Assembly (NCBI GenBank): GCA_019636215.1
Contig: JAHBXZ010000016.1
Span: forward strand, 30,278 to 94,277
Length of the DNA: 64,000 bases
Origin: Planctomycetota bacterium
Lineage (GTDB): Bacteria > Planctomycetota > UBA8742 > UBA2392
Direction of reading: 5' to 3'
Position 1 is the first letter of the stretch, and each line of letters begins with the position of its first letter. Made by a program: the position numbers and the translations under genes. Below the pieces are notes generated by a model, which saw only the letters and a program-made list of their open reading frames with translations, searched no databases and had not been told where the DNA came from. Below are positions 44,509-53,302 of the stretch, one piece after another.

Positions 44509-45638
44509 GGCGCACCCAGCCTTTCGGCCTCATGAAGCGCCACAACGGTTTGCGCAGCCATGCGCTGGGGGCTGAACTCAGTCTCTATGCGCGCGCGGTT
44601 GCGGCGCCCCTCGGCCTCGCGCGCTGGATGGTCGCGAAGCAGCGCGACAATGCGCTCCGCCAGAGTCTCGCTGTCGCCCACTGGGGCAAGGTGTGCGCAT
44701 CCTTCGTCGCCAAGCGCTTCGCGGATCCCCGGGATGTCCGTTCCCGCCACGGCAAGACCTGCGGCCATGCATTCCAGTACACCGTTGGGGCAGCCTTCCA
44801 GACGCGAGCTAAACACACCCAGAGTTGCCGCGCCCAACAGGCCTGAAACATCTTTCACCGCGCCGGGAAACTGGATGCTTGTTCCAAGCCCGAGCTCTGC
44901 CGCCAACTCGCGGCTAGGTTGGGATTTCTCCCCGTGATCGCCTGCCAGGACCAGTGTCGCTTCGGGCACTTTGGCGTGAACAGTTCGCCAAGCCCGAATC
45001 AGGGTCTCGTGATCCTTGCGCGGCGTCAGGTTGGCCAGCATTACCGCCAGCGGTGCGTCATGCGCCACACCCAAGTCCGCGCGCCACTGATTTGGTGACT
45101 TCAGCGCTGGTGCCAACTGCACCCCGTTGTGTACCACGCGAGTTCGCGCCGCATCCACGCCAAGCCTCTCTACCAGCATCTGCGCGGCATGGGCCGAATT
45201 GCTGACCAGCACCGGTACGCTTCGCGCAGCCTTGAAATCAACCGGCTTGATGCCCAGGCGCTGGCCTTCATCGCGCTGGTTCCAGATGCAGGCCTTGGCC
45301 CCGGCTTTGCGCCAGGTCATGGCGGCGAAAATGTTCGGCCCGGTAGTGTAAGGGGCAATCCAGTCGAAGTTCCCGGCACGAACCAGTGCCGCAAACCGGC
45401 GCAGGTTCCACCAAAGACGCAAAGGCCGAACCCGCAGGCTCAACTCCACCTGCCGCGCAACCAGCCCGATCCTGGCGCAGGCGGCGGCGACTTCCCCGGG
45501 TGAGTCCTTACCCCAGACCTCGACCACCGCGCCAGACTCATGCAACAGACCTGCCAGCAGCAGCGCCTGCCGCTCTGCCCCGCCCAGCAGGTTCAGGCTG
45601 GGAACCAAGATCAAGACACGACGGCCGGCAACGTCCAT
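44505..45638 (-). CDS. GT4-family glycosyltransferase
   Basis: 377 residues from ATG 45638. N-terminal LILVPSLNLLGGAERQALLLAG is a textbook GT4 start. The C-terminal half has AVMLANLTPRKDHETLIRAW, LGVFSSRLEGCPNGVLECMA (EX7E Glu pair) and VAGTDIPGIREALGDEG. First gene of the minus-strand glycan run and divergent from another GT4 gene across about 100 bases. Confidence 0.92.
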   Translation of the reverse strand: MDVAGRRVLILVPSLNLLGGAERQALLLAGLLHESGAVVEVWGKDSPGEVAAACARIGLVARQVELSLRVRPLRLWWNLRRFAALVRAGNFDWIAPYTTGPNIFAAMTWRKAGAKACIWNQRDEGQRLGIKPVDFKAARSVPVLVSNSAHAAQMLVERLGVDAARTRVVHNGVQLAPALKSPNQWRADLGVAHDAPLAVMLANLTPRKDHETLIRAWRTVHAKVPEATLVLAGDHGEKSQPSRELAAELGLGTSIQFPGAVKDVSGLLGAATLGVFSSRLEGCPNGVLECMAAGLAVAGTDIPGIREALGDEGCAHLAPVGDSETLAERIVALLRDHPAREAEGRRNRARIETEFSPQRMAAQTVVALHEAERLGAP

Positions 45639-45739
45639 GAGGGCAATCAGTCTGCTGGGAAGGCGACGATTGTGCGCTTCGCTCGGGGACTGACAATACT
45701 CTTTTGCGGTTCCGCCGGGCGTATCACTATCATCGCGCC

Positions 45740-46951
45740 ATGGCTGTAGCCGGCAAACCGGGTCAGCGCCTGCTGGTGATCACGGGCGTGTTTCCCATGG
45801 AGATTCAGCCTTTTGTGACGTCGCACGTTCGCGCGATGCTGGATCGCGGCTGGACCGTCGGTGTCTGCGCCCGTCGGCTGGACCGCCCGGCGCTGGCTGC
45901 CCTGGGCTGGGCCGATCAACTTGCACTCTGTCGCGACCTGACCGAGGACGCAGGCGGTTTGGTGCAGGCGCGGAGTCTGCGCATTCGCTGGAACCTGTGG
46001 CGACGCTTTGGGCCCGGCTATCGCGCGCGCATGCCATCTGCATTTTCCAAAAAGTTGTCGGCCCAGGCCTGCGCACTGATGGACATTGCCCGCGCGTTCG
46101 CGCCCCACGCCTTGCATGCGCACTTTGGATCCACGGCGTTGGTCGCCGCGCCTGTGGCATCGCGACTCGGCGTGCCCCTGCTGGCCAGCTTTCATGGCGA
46201 AGAAATGAACCACTGGGGCACGAATCCTCACGGCAGGCTGTACGACGGCCGACTGGACGATACCACAATTGTCGTGCACAGCCGCTTCATGCAGCAGTGG
46301 ATCTCTGACAAGTGCGGCAGGAAAGTTGTCATGGTGCCGTTTGGCATTGACACTGCCCGCTTTGCCCCGCGGCCTGTGCCGGGCGACTGGAACACACCGC
46401 TGCAGATTGGCGTGATCGGGCGCCTGGACCCACTGAAGGGTCAGCAGGTTGCACTGCGTGCGTTGCGCATCTTGCTCGATGCCGGGGTCAACGCGCACGT
46501 GACGCTGGCCGGCAACGGCGCAGCCCGGCCCGAACTTGATGCACTGGCAGCATCGCTAAGGCTTACCGGCCACGTAACTTTCGCCGGCCAGTTGCACCAG
46601 TCGCAGGTGGCAGATCTTCTGGCCGGCCTTGATGTTGTTGTTATCCCGTCCGTGATTGGAGCCGACGGCGCGCAGGAAACTTTCAGCCTGGTCGCCCTGG
46701 AGGCGCTCAGCCGCGGCGTTCCCGTGGTGGCGTCGCGGGTCGGAGGCCTGCCAGAGGTGATCGGCGAGGGCGGAGTGCTTGTGCCGCCCGACGACCCGCG
46801 GGCGCTGTCCCAGGCCGTGCAGAAGCTTGTTGAGTCGTCGGATCACGCCGGCCTTCACATGCGGGCGCTTGCCCAAGCCGCCAGGTTCAACATTGCGTCT
46901 ATGGCGGATGGCTACGAATCCGCGGTGAAGGCTGCAACTGTGTCAACCTGA
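45740..46951 (+). CDS. GT4-family glycosyltransferase
   Basis: 403 residues from ATG 45740 (an upstream ATG adds 12 residues with no family match). N-terminal LLVITGVFPMEIQPFVTSHV, then HALHAHFGSTALVAAPVA and LLASFHGEEMNHWG. C-terminal VIGRLDPLKGQQVALRALRI, FSLVALEALSRGVPVVASRV (EX7E-like) and GGLPEVIGEGGVLVPPDD. Resembles colanic-acid-type WcaL/K transferases. It overlaps the convergent asparagine synthetase end by nine bases. Confidence 0.92.
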   Translation: MAVAGKPGQRLLVITGVFPMEIQPFVTSHVRAMLDRGWTVGVCARRLDRPALAALGWADQLALCRDLTEDAGGLVQARSLRIRWNLWRRFGPGYRARMPSAFSKKLSAQACALMDIARAFAPHALHAHFGSTALVAAPVASRLGVPLLASFHGEEMNHWGTNPHGRLYDGRLDDTTIVVHSRFMQQWISDKCGRKVVMVPFGIDTARFAPRPVPGDWNTPLQIGVIGRLDPLKGQQVALRALRILLDAGVNAHVTLAGNGAARPELDALAASLRLTGHVTFAGQLHQSQVADLLAGLDVVVIPSVIGADGAQETFSLVALEALSRGVPVVASRVGGLPEVIGEGGVLVPPDDPRALSQAVQKLVESSDHAGLHMRALAQAARFNIASMADGYESAVKAATVST

Positions 46952-48814
46952 AGCGAACACAACGTCGCGGTTCTGCGCGCGCCACAGCCCCAGCACCAGC
47001 AGCAGCCACATCGCGCCACTGCGATCGCGGGTTTCGCTGTGTTCGGACAGCAACTGCTGGATCTGCGCGGGATCAAACCACTCGTGCAGACCGCCGGCCG
47101 GGTCCAAAGCCACCTGTTCGAACATCGCGCGCCCCTTGCGCCCAGGCAGGAACCACTGGCGGCGCGGGATGCCGAAGCCCTGCTTGCGGCGATGAACGAA
47201 CTCTTCACCCATGAGACGCCCCAGCAGGGCCTTGAGGATGACCTTGCCGCCGCGCACGTCAACCTTGGCCGATCGCGGCAGAGAAAACGCCAGGGCCATC
47301 ACCTCGCGATCCAGCAATGGCGTGCGGGCCTCAAGCCCGTGGTACATGGTGGCGATGTCAACTTTGGTCAGGATCGCGCCGGGCAGGTACGTGGAGAAGT
47401 CCATGAACTGGGCATACTCCAGCAGATCACGGCGCGGCGCCCGGGCGTCGGCATCAATCCAACCCGGTGCCGGCAGGTCGACCAAGGCGCGGTGCTGGGG
47501 CCGCCACAGTTTGCGGCGGCGATCCGGCCCCACGTACTCCATGACCCGCTGCCACTCGGCCATGCGCGGCGAGGCGCCGCCCAACTTGCGGCCAAGCGCC
47601 CACATCAATGCCGACAACTCTGCGCCGCTGAATCGCGACTTCAAACGGCGCCAGTACTCCTTGATCCGTGGAACGGCCACAAACGCCAGGTAGCTCTCAT
47701 AGCCGCCAAAGCCCTCATCACCCGCGTCACCGGAAAGGCATACGGCAACATGCCGGCGCGCCAACTGTGCGAGCTGCCAGGTGGGGATCATGCTGTTGTC
47801 GCCAAAGGGCTCACCGTAATGCCGAACCAGCTGCGGCAGGTGATCCCAGAAGTCCTCCGTGGCAATGCCCGTGATCAGTTCAATGCCCAGTTTGGTCGCA
47901 ACCTGTCGCGCCCACGCAAGCTCGCTGAACTGCTCGTCTTCAAAACCCATGCTGAACGCATAGCGCGGACCGGCCCCAAGCTCGTGAACCTTGGCCGCGA
48001 CCAGCGACGAATCAATCCCGCCGCTGACGAACACCCCCACCGGTACGTCGGCAATCATGTGGGCCTGCACGCTGTCGCGGATCACCTGGTCTGTGCGCTC
48101 CAGCCACTGTTCGTGGCTGCTTGCGCGGTCGTCAGAGAACCCAGGCTCAAAGTAACGGCGCGGTGGCGCGGGCTGCCTGTCGAGACTGCCCTCGATCAAG
48201 TGCCCCGGCGGCAACTTGCGAATCTGGTGAAACACCGTGTTCGGGCCCGGCACGTACTGCAGGCGCAGAAACCATTCGATCGCACCCAGGTCGCCGGTCA
48301 ACGCCAAGCCGGGCATGGCCTGCAAGGCCGCAAACTCGCTGCCAAATGCCAGCAAGTGCGGGGTCTGCGTGAAAAGCAGCGGCTTGATGCCGAAGTGGTC
48401 TCGCGCGAGCATGAATCTGCGTTCGACAAGGTCCACAACGCAGAACGCAAACATGCCGCGCAGGCGCGCAACGCATTCCGCACCCCACTTCGCCCAAGCC
48501 TGGATCACCACTTCCGTGTCACTGCGCGTAGCGAAGGCGCAGCCGGCCTGCTCCAGTTCCGCACGCAGCTGCCTGAAATTGTAGATCTCGCCGTTGAACA
48601 CGATCTGATAGCGGCCGGTAGTGTCGGCCATCGGCTGCTTGCCGCCTTCAAGGTCAATGATCGCCAGCCGCCGGTGGCCCAGCGCGACGCCGGGCGCAAG
48701 AAAGGTGCCCTCGCCGTCAGGCCCCCGATGTGCAATGGCCCGCGTCATTGCCCGCAGCGCGGACTCGTCGGTGGTCGCGCCGTCGAACCGCAAAACGCCC
48801 GTTATGCCGCACAA
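46943..48814 (-). CDS. asnB: asparagine synthetase-type glutamine amidotransferase
   Basis: 623 residues. Class II glutaminase domain with the nucleophile Cys2 (MCGITGVLRF), HRGPDGEG, GHRRLAIIDLEGG, then the synthetase domain with the pyrophosphate loop VFVSGGIDSSLVA and CLSGDAGDEGFGGYESY. It uses glutamine ammonia to amidate an acid, in classic cases aspartate. In polysaccharide loci such paralogues often amidate sugars or peptides, and its position with four glycosyltransferases suggests that, but asparagine synthesis is not excluded. Confidence 0.92.
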   Translation of the reverse strand: MCGITGVLRFDGATTDESALRAMTRAIAHRGPDGEGTFLAPGVALGHRRLAIIDLEGGKQPMADTTGRYQIVFNGEIYNFRQLRAELEQAGCAFATRSDTEVVIQAWAKWGAECVARLRGMFAFCVVDLVERRFMLARDHFGIKPLLFTQTPHLLAFGSEFAALQAMPGLALTGDLGAIEWFLRLQYVPGPNTVFHQIRKLPPGHLIEGSLDRQPAPPRRYFEPGFSDDRASSHEQWLERTDQVIRDSVQAHMIADVPVGVFVSGGIDSSLVAAKVHELGAGPRYAFSMGFEDEQFSELAWARQVATKLGIELITGIATEDFWDHLPQLVRHYGEPFGDNSMIPTWQLAQLARRHVAVCLSGDAGDEGFGGYESYLAFVAVPRIKEYWRRLKSRFSGAELSALMWALGRKLGGASPRMAEWQRVMEYVGPDRRRKLWRPQHRALVDLPAPGWIDADARAPRRDLLEYAQFMDFSTYLPGAILTKVDIATMYHGLEARTPLLDREVMALAFSLPRSAKVDVRGGKVILKALLGRLMGEEFVHRRKQGFGIPRRQWFLPGRKGRAMFEQVALDPAGGLHEWFDPAQIQQLLSEHSETRDRSGAMWLLLVLGLWRAQNRDVVFASG

Positions 48815-48823
48815 GATCTGCCC

Positions 48824-49297
48824 CTATCCAAAAGGTGACGGCTGTGTGGGCCCGCCGGCGTTGATTTCGCCCCTGCGCCAGCGCGCCCGCACGGCCTCAA
48901 CAAACGGCGGAAAGTTCAATGCAAGGCCTCCGTCCGGGTGCAGCAGTACCTGGGTGGTTTCGGCCACGGTAAGCAGTTCGTGGTCGGATGCGCGGCGCAC
49001 CTCGTAGCGGTGCACCAGCTTGGGCACTTCCATCCACTGCAGCGAGGCCGTGACGTCCAGCTTGTCGCCGTAACGAGCGGACTTCTTGTACTGCAGGCGC
49101 AAGTCAACGATCGGCGCGGCGTAGCGCTCGCGGATGAAATCCTCGTAGCTCAAGCCAATCTGCACACCCAGTGCCTGGCGCGCGTCTTCAAGGTAGGTGA
49201 CGTAGTTGCCGTGCCAGACGATCCCCAGCAGGTCTGATTCCTTGAAACGCACCGTCAGGCGCACGGTATGGGATAGTGGTGCCGGCGTAGAATCCAT
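48824..49297 (-). CDS. acyl-CoA thioesterase, YbgC/4HBT hot-dog family
   Basis: 157 residues from ATG 49297; an in-frame start 27 bases upstream is less likely. The hot-dog motif is VRFKESDLLGIVWHGNYVTY, with the catalytic Asp in ESD as in 4-hydroxybenzoyl-CoA thioesterases, and RLQYKKSARYGDKLDV follows as the second strand pair. It hydrolyses acyl-CoA thioesters in the cytoplasm. It sits between asnB and the E1 beta gene, ten bases after the asnB start. Confidence 0.88.
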   Translation of the reverse strand: MDSTPAPLSHTVRLTVRFKESDLLGIVWHGNYVTYLEDARQALGVQIGLSYEDFIRERYAAPIVDLRLQYKKSARYGDKLDVTASLQWMEVPKLVHRYEVRRASDHELLTVAETTQVLLHPDGGLALNFPPFVEAVRARWRRGEINAGGPTQPSPFG

Positions 49298-49340
49298 GGC
49301 GCGAGCATAGCTTGGCCAGTTCACTCGTCACGCGACCGGG

Positions 49341-50321
49341 CTAGTACCCGACCAACTTCCGCAACGCCGCTGAGATCTTGTCGGCATTGGGCAGCATCTC
49401 GTGCTCTAGCTCGGGCGCGTAGGGAATCGGCGTTTCCAGCGCGCCCATGCGCAACACTGGCGCGTCCAGGTCTTCAAAGCAATGTTCGCTGATAAAGCTG
49501 GCGTATTCGCCCGCGACACTGCCCATCAATGTGGCTTCGTTCAGTACCAGCACGCGGTTGGTCTTGGCGACGGTGGCCTTGATCGCCTCCGTGTCGTAAG
49601 GGCGCAGGCTGATAAGGTCTAGCACTTCAACCTCAATGCCTTCCTTGGCCAGTTCTTCGGCGGCCTTGACGGCGTAATGAACCATGATGCCAAACGTAAT
49701 CACGCTGGCGTGCTTGCCCTCGCGGGCGACGCGGGCTTTTCCGAACTCCAACGGTTCAACCTCGCCGACTTCCTGCCGCAGCTTTGGGTCGCGGTACAGG
49801 TGCTTGTGTTCGAAGTACAGCACCGGGTTGTCGTCGCGGATTGCAGTCTTGATGGCGGCCTTGGCGTCGCGCGCGGTGCTGGGGCAGATCAGCTTCAGGC
49901 CGGGCACGTTCAGAAACCAGGCCTCCATGCAGCCGCTGTGGAACGGCCCGCCACTTACACCGCCGCCCCAGGGCAGTCGCACCACCATAGGCACGTTTGG
50001 ACCCCAACGGTAATGCAGCTTGGCGGCGTTACTGACCAGCTGGTTGAAGCCGCAGGCCACGAAATCGGCAAACTGCATTTCGGCGACCGGGCGCAGGCCG
50101 TACAGGGCTGCGCCAATAGCGTTGCCGATGATCGCGGTTTCGGAAAGCGGCGTGTCCCAGATGCGGTCCTTGCCGAACTCTTCCTGCAGGCCCTTGGTGA
50201 CGCCAAAGGCGCCGCCGTAGACGCCAATGTCCTGGCCCAGCATGAAGACATCCGGGTCGCGCTGAAGTTCTTCGCGCAGACCTTCGGTGATGGCTTCCAC
50301 GTAAGTGATCGGCTTGCCCAT
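49341..50321 (-). CDS. 2-oxoacid dehydrogenase E1 beta subunit (pyruvate type)
   Basis: 326 residues. Typical beginning ITYVEAITEGLREELQRD and FMLGQDIGVYGGAFGVTKG, then IWDTPLSETAIIGNAIGAAL, EMQFADFVACGFNQLVSNAA, GPFHSGCMEAWF and VLRMGALETPIPYAPELE. The beta subunit pairs with the alpha subunit (54584-55684) to bind thiamine diphosphate and decarboxylate pyruvate or a branched-chain oxoacid. Separated from alpha by 4.3 kb of unrelated genes. Confidence 0.93.
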   Translation of the reverse strand: MGKPITYVEAITEGLREELQRDPDVFMLGQDIGVYGGAFGVTKGLQEEFGKDRIWDTPLSETAIIGNAIGAALYGLRPVAEMQFADFVACGFNQLVSNAAKLHYRWGPNVPMVVRLPWGGGVSGGPFHSGCMEAWFLNVPGLKLICPSTARDAKAAIKTAIRDDNPVLYFEHKHLYRDPKLRQEVGEVEPLEFGKARVAREGKHASVITFGIMVHYAVKAAEELAKEGIEVEVLDLISLRPYDTEAIKATVAKTNRVLVLNEATLMGSVAGEYASFISEHCFEDLDAPVLRMGALETPIPYAPELEHEMLPNADKISAALRKLVGY

Positions 50322-50375
50322 GTGGGCAATGTTTAGGGCCGGGGTCGGGCAATGGCAAGTCGCAGGTGATGCCGC

Positions 50376-51005
50376 TTAGAAGTCTTCCTCGACTTGTGCG
50401 TAGCCCCAAAGCTCTTCGTACTTGGCGCGGGTGTACTGGTGCAACCGACCGGAGAAGTCTCTATCGAGCTTGTTGGCTCGGATCAGCTGGATCACATCGG
50501 CAAAGTCCTGCGGCCGATGTGGAGAGGAAATGCCGCTTGCAAGCTTTAGCTCGATAAGGGTACGAAGGTCCAGCACTTTCACGCCGGCCCAGATGCCCCC
50601 CACCTCGGTGCCGACTGTTGACGGGTCCGGAAAGTGAAACGGTGTCACTTTGCCGTCGCCGGGCTTTTCGTCCGGGGTCAGGATGTCGACCTTGACGTTG
50701 AATTCCGCGTCACGCAGACCCCTGGAGCCCTTGAACTTCTCGACCCAACCCAGCCCGAGCCAGCGTTCCTTGAACCGGGCCAGATCGGCCTTGGTCATGA
50801 TCAGGTCCACATCTACTGTCGCGCGCGCGTGGCCGTGGGCGTGCACGGCCAGACCATCGGCCACCACGTATGGAATATTCATGTCGGCCAAGGCTTTGGC
50901 GATCTTGCGCGCGGCTTTCTGGGCCGGTGCCGCGCCCAATGGGAACTCGTCCATGAGCCGCAGACCCTCCGCGAAGTTCTCGCTGATCTGTTTTTTCGTC
51001 AGCAT
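50376..51005 (-). CDS. nucleotidyltransferase-fold protein (AbiEii/minimal NTase-like)
   Basis: 209 residues. The pol-beta superfamily signature is in VVADGLAVHAHGHARATVDV followed by DLIM, giving the Gly site and the Asp-x-Asp metal pair; a third acidic residue may be in FNVKVDILTPDE. A later RPQDFADVIQLI matches the helical part of AbiEii-like proteins. No antitoxin-like (AbiEi) partner flanks it, so a toxin role is not supported. Could be an orphan nucleotidyltransferase. Confidence 0.65.
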   Translation of the reverse strand: MLTKKQISENFAEGLRLMDEFPLGAAPAQKAARKIAKALADMNIPYVVADGLAVHAHGHARATVDVDLIMTKADLARFKERWLGLGWVEKFKGSRGLRDAEFNVKVDILTPDEKPGDGKVTPFHFPDPSTVGTEVGGIWAGVKVLDLRTLIELKLASGISSPHRPQDFADVIQLIRANKLDRDFSGRLHQYTRAKYEELWGYAQVEEDF

Positions 51006-51045
51006 TGCGATTGCATTGTAGCTCGATCGGCCTGCAACTGCACCG

Positions 51046-51846
51046 TTAAGCGCTTCGGCTGAGGACTATGCTCTCCCAGAACGGCTGGGCCAGGACGGCA
51101 ACGTGGCTGGGCACGGTGCCCTTGAGGCGACCCGGCGGCAGGTCGGCGCGGCGTTCGCAGCGGGCCGCAACCTCGGCCGCAAGGTCCGCCCCGCGCAGCA
51201 GCGGGGCGCCCTTGGCAACACCCAGGGCTGTCAGGGCGCAGATCATGGCGTCAAAGTCGTCACTGTTGAATTTTTCGGCACCTTGGCCGGGGTTCACGCC
51301 AAGTTCCGTCAGCATGTACGCCATCAGCTTGTCGGCGCGTTTGGTCTTGTCGTCGGCCTTCCACGCGCCCTTGCTGTAGTGGGCGCTGCCGTCGCGGTAC
51401 TGACCCTTGAAGTCCATGACATCCACGGTGGCGCGGGGGCTGGCCTCAAACAGGTCCTTGCCCACCTGGTAGGCCGTGCCCGCCAGCCAGGCACGAAACC
51501 GCACGCCGAACTCGCCGATGCGGTCGGTAAGCGGCGCGTCGGCAAAAAACGCAAAGTCCAAGTCGCGGTGGGTGTAGCGCCACAGAAACTCGGCCTGCGC
51601 GGGCGGACTAAATGCCAGCGCGACATCCACGACCAGCGGTTTGGCGGCTTCCAACAGACCTTTGCCCCATGCCTCGAAAAGTGGCTTGGGCGAATCCTGC
51701 AGCTTGGCCCGGGTGTCAAAACCGGGTGCCGGCTGCAGCTTGATCGCCACTTCGCCCCCACCTGACTCGCGGGCCGTGGCGAGCATGGGACGGCGGGTCA
51801 CGCCAAAGGCCGAAAGGTTGATGCCGCTTGCTTCCAAGTTACCCAC
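51046..51846 (-). CDS. DUF429-like predicted nuclease
   Basis: 266 residues from GTG 51846, chosen because AAGGAG lies five bases upstream (51852-51857); an ATG start at 51933 would add 29 residues but has less support. The pattern fits DUF429: an opening strand ASGINLSAFGVTRR, then LFEASPRATVDVMDFKGQY and, near the end, NSDDFDAMICALTALGVAKG, where the family has DDxLDAxxCAxTA. DUF429 is a predicted RNase H-like nuclease fold. No experimental role is known to me. Divergent from the thioredoxin-like gene. Confidence 0.55.
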   Translation of the reverse strand: MGNLEASGINLSAFGVTRRPMLATARESGGGEVAIKLQPAPGFDTRAKLQDSPKPLFEAWGKGLLEAAKPLVVDVALAFSPPAQAEFLWRYTHRDLDFAFFADAPLTDRIGEFGVRFRAWLAGTAYQVGKDLFEASPRATVDVMDFKGQYRDGSAHYSKGAWKADDKTKRADKLMAYMLTELGVNPGQGAEKFNSDDFDAMICALTALGVAKGAPLLRGADLAAEVAARCERRADLPPGRLKGTVPSHVAVLAQPFWESIVLSRSA

Positions 51847-51851
51847 GCATT

Positions 51852-51857
51852 CTCCTT
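51852..51857 (-). promoter_or_regulatory. Shine-Dalgarno sequence deciding the start at 51846
   Basis: On the minus strand AAGGAG precedes GTG 51846 by five bases. It lies inside the longer open frame that could begin at 51933, and so argues for the shorter product. Confidence 0.6.
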
Positions 51858-51951
51858 GGGCGCTTTGTAGGCTATTGGCGATTTTCAGCAACCCACGGAA
51901 TAGCCAGCGGCTTACATCTGTTGCCCAAGGCACGGACCCACGGAGAAGAAC

Positions 51952-52668
51952 ATGAAGAAGACCCTGCTTTCACTTGCCGCGCTGATCGCGCTGGCCCTAA
52001 CGATGTCAATGGTGCTTGCCGAAGATAGACCTGAGGTCAAGCCAGACGCGCCAAAGACCGAAGAACCCAAGGCCGACGAAAAGCCGGTTGAGGAAAAGGC
52101 CCCGGACTTCGCCACGATCGACAAAAAGGCGCCCGACTTCACGCTCAAGAACGCCGAGGGCAAGGACGTCAAGCTTTCAGACTATCTGGGCAAAATCGTG
52201 ATCCTTGAGTGGATCAACTACGACTGCCCGTTCGTCAAGAAATTCTACGCCAACAGCGGCCACATGCCCAAGCTGCAAAAGGAACAGCGCGATGCAGGCG
52301 TGGTCTGGCTTAGCATCTGCAGCAGCGCCAAAGGCAAACAGGGTCACTTTGAAGGTGAGGCCCTGACAGAGCGCATCAAGAAGGAAAAGTCTGATCCGGC
52401 GTTCTACCTGATTGACGACAGCAGCAAAGTCGGCCGCACCTACAAGGCTCTCACCACGCCACACATGTTCGTTATCGATAACAAAGGTGTGCTGCGCTAC
52501 CAGGGCGCGATTGACAGCATCCGCAGTGGCAAGACCGAAGACATTGAAAAAGCCAGCAACTACGTCACAGAGGCCGTCAAGGCTCTCAAGGATGGCAAAG
52601 AAGTGGCCACCAAGGAAACCAAGCCCTACGGCTGCGACACTACCAGCAAGTTCTCTGTCGCCAACTAA
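51952..52668 (+). CDS. exported thioredoxin-like (AhpC/TSA) redox protein
   Basis: 238 residues with signal peptide MKKTLLSLAALIALALTMSM. An acidic Lys/Glu/Pro linker precedes the domain, which has KKAPDFTLKNAEGKDVKLSD, the active-site NYDCPFVKKFYAN with a single Cys (no CXXC), TTPHMFVIDNKGVLRYQGAID and the family tail KPYGCD with a second Cys near the C-terminus. This matches one-Cys redoxin-family proteins found in many Gram-negatives; the tail Cys may resolve the first. It would act in the periplasm in peroxide or thiol chemistry. A strong terminator follows. Confidence 0.88.
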   Translation: MKKTLLSLAALIALALTMSMVLAEDRPEVKPDAPKTEEPKADEKPVEEKAPDFATIDKKAPDFTLKNAEGKDVKLSDYLGKIVILEWINYDCPFVKKFYANSGHMPKLQKEQRDAGVVWLSICSSAKGKQGHFEGEALTERIKKEKSDPAFYLIDDSSKVGRTYKALTTPHMFVIDNKGVLRYQGAIDSIRSGKTEDIEKASNYVTEAVKALKDGKEVATKETKPYGCDTTSKFSVAN

Positions 52669-52686
52669 GTGTGCCACGCAACAACA

Positions 52687-52714
52687 AGAGGCGCGCCCAA
52701 GGGCGCGCCTCTTT
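52687..52714. terminator. intrinsic terminator between convergent genes
   Basis: AGAGGCGCGCCC (52687-52698) and GGGCGCGCCTCT (52701-52712) form a 12-bp palindrome with a two-base centre, in practice an 11-bp stem with a short loop, followed by TTT. It lies between the thioredoxin-like gene and the convergent acetyltransferase gene and could serve both. Confidence 0.85.
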
Positions 52715-52716
52715 CG

Positions 52717-53211
52717 TTACAGCATGAGCTGGTACATCGTCACGTCCAGCAAGCGGCCGAACTTGCGGCCCACTTCACGCATCACGCCGATGCGCACAAA
52801 GCCTGCCCCTTTGTGCAGACGTTCGCTGGCCGGGTTCCCTGCGGCCACGCGGGCGATCATGGTGTGCATGCCGGCCTGGCGCGCAAGGTTCACCAGTTCG
52901 GCCAGCAGGGCCTTGCCCACGCCCTTGCCGCGCGCAGAAGTGGCCACGTAAACGGAGTTCTCGCAGGTGCCGGCATAGGCACATCGGTCCGACCAGGCCG
53001 AAAGGCAGCCCCAACCCGCAACCTCGTCCCCCATCTGCGCGACAATCACGGGGTGCTTCGCGTCATGGGAGGCCAGCCATTGGCGGCGGTCTTCCAGCGT
53101 CTTTTCTTCGGTGTCGAAGGTGGCGGTCGTGGTGCGGATTGCGTCGTTGTAGATTGCCGCAATCGCCGCCAAGTCGGCTTCTGTGGCCGGGCGCACGATG
53201 AGCTGGCCCAT
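52717..53211 (-). CDS. GNAT acetyltransferase, phosphinothricin/methionine-sulfoximine N-acetyltransferase-like
   Basis: 164 residues from ATG 53211; an in-frame ATG 66 bases upstream gives a tail with no match. The N-terminus IVRPATEADLAAIAAIYNDA and TATFDTEEKTLEDRRQWL, then AYAGTCENSVYVATSARGKG (acetyl-CoA loop RGKGVGKALL) and ASERLHKGAGFVRIGVMREV are typical of PAT/YncA-type GNATs. Acetylates amino groups of small amino-acid analogues in known relatives. It ends three bases from the terminator. Confidence 0.92.
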   Translation of the reverse strand: MGQLIVRPATEADLAAIAAIYNDAIRTTTATFDTEEKTLEDRRQWLASHDAKHPVIVAQMGDEVAGWGCLSAWSDRCAYAGTCENSVYVATSARGKGVGKALLAELVNLARQAGMHTMIARVAAGNPASERLHKGAGFVRIGVMREVGRKFGRLLDVTMYQLML

Positions 53212-53302
53212 ATCATCCCCGCCTGAAAGAGGGTCTGCCTCAAGCGTAGTCCGTTCCGACCTTGCTTTCCCGTGCACTGGCGCCGCACAGTGATCAGGCG
53301 GC

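Noticed and set aside
47039..48838. Plus-strand open frame of 599 codons
   Set aside because: Antisense to the asparagine synthetase gene with all its catalytic motifs.
50376..51005. AbiE-type toxin-antitoxin system
   Set aside because: Only the nucleotidyltransferase-like gene is present; no antitoxin-like gene flanks it.
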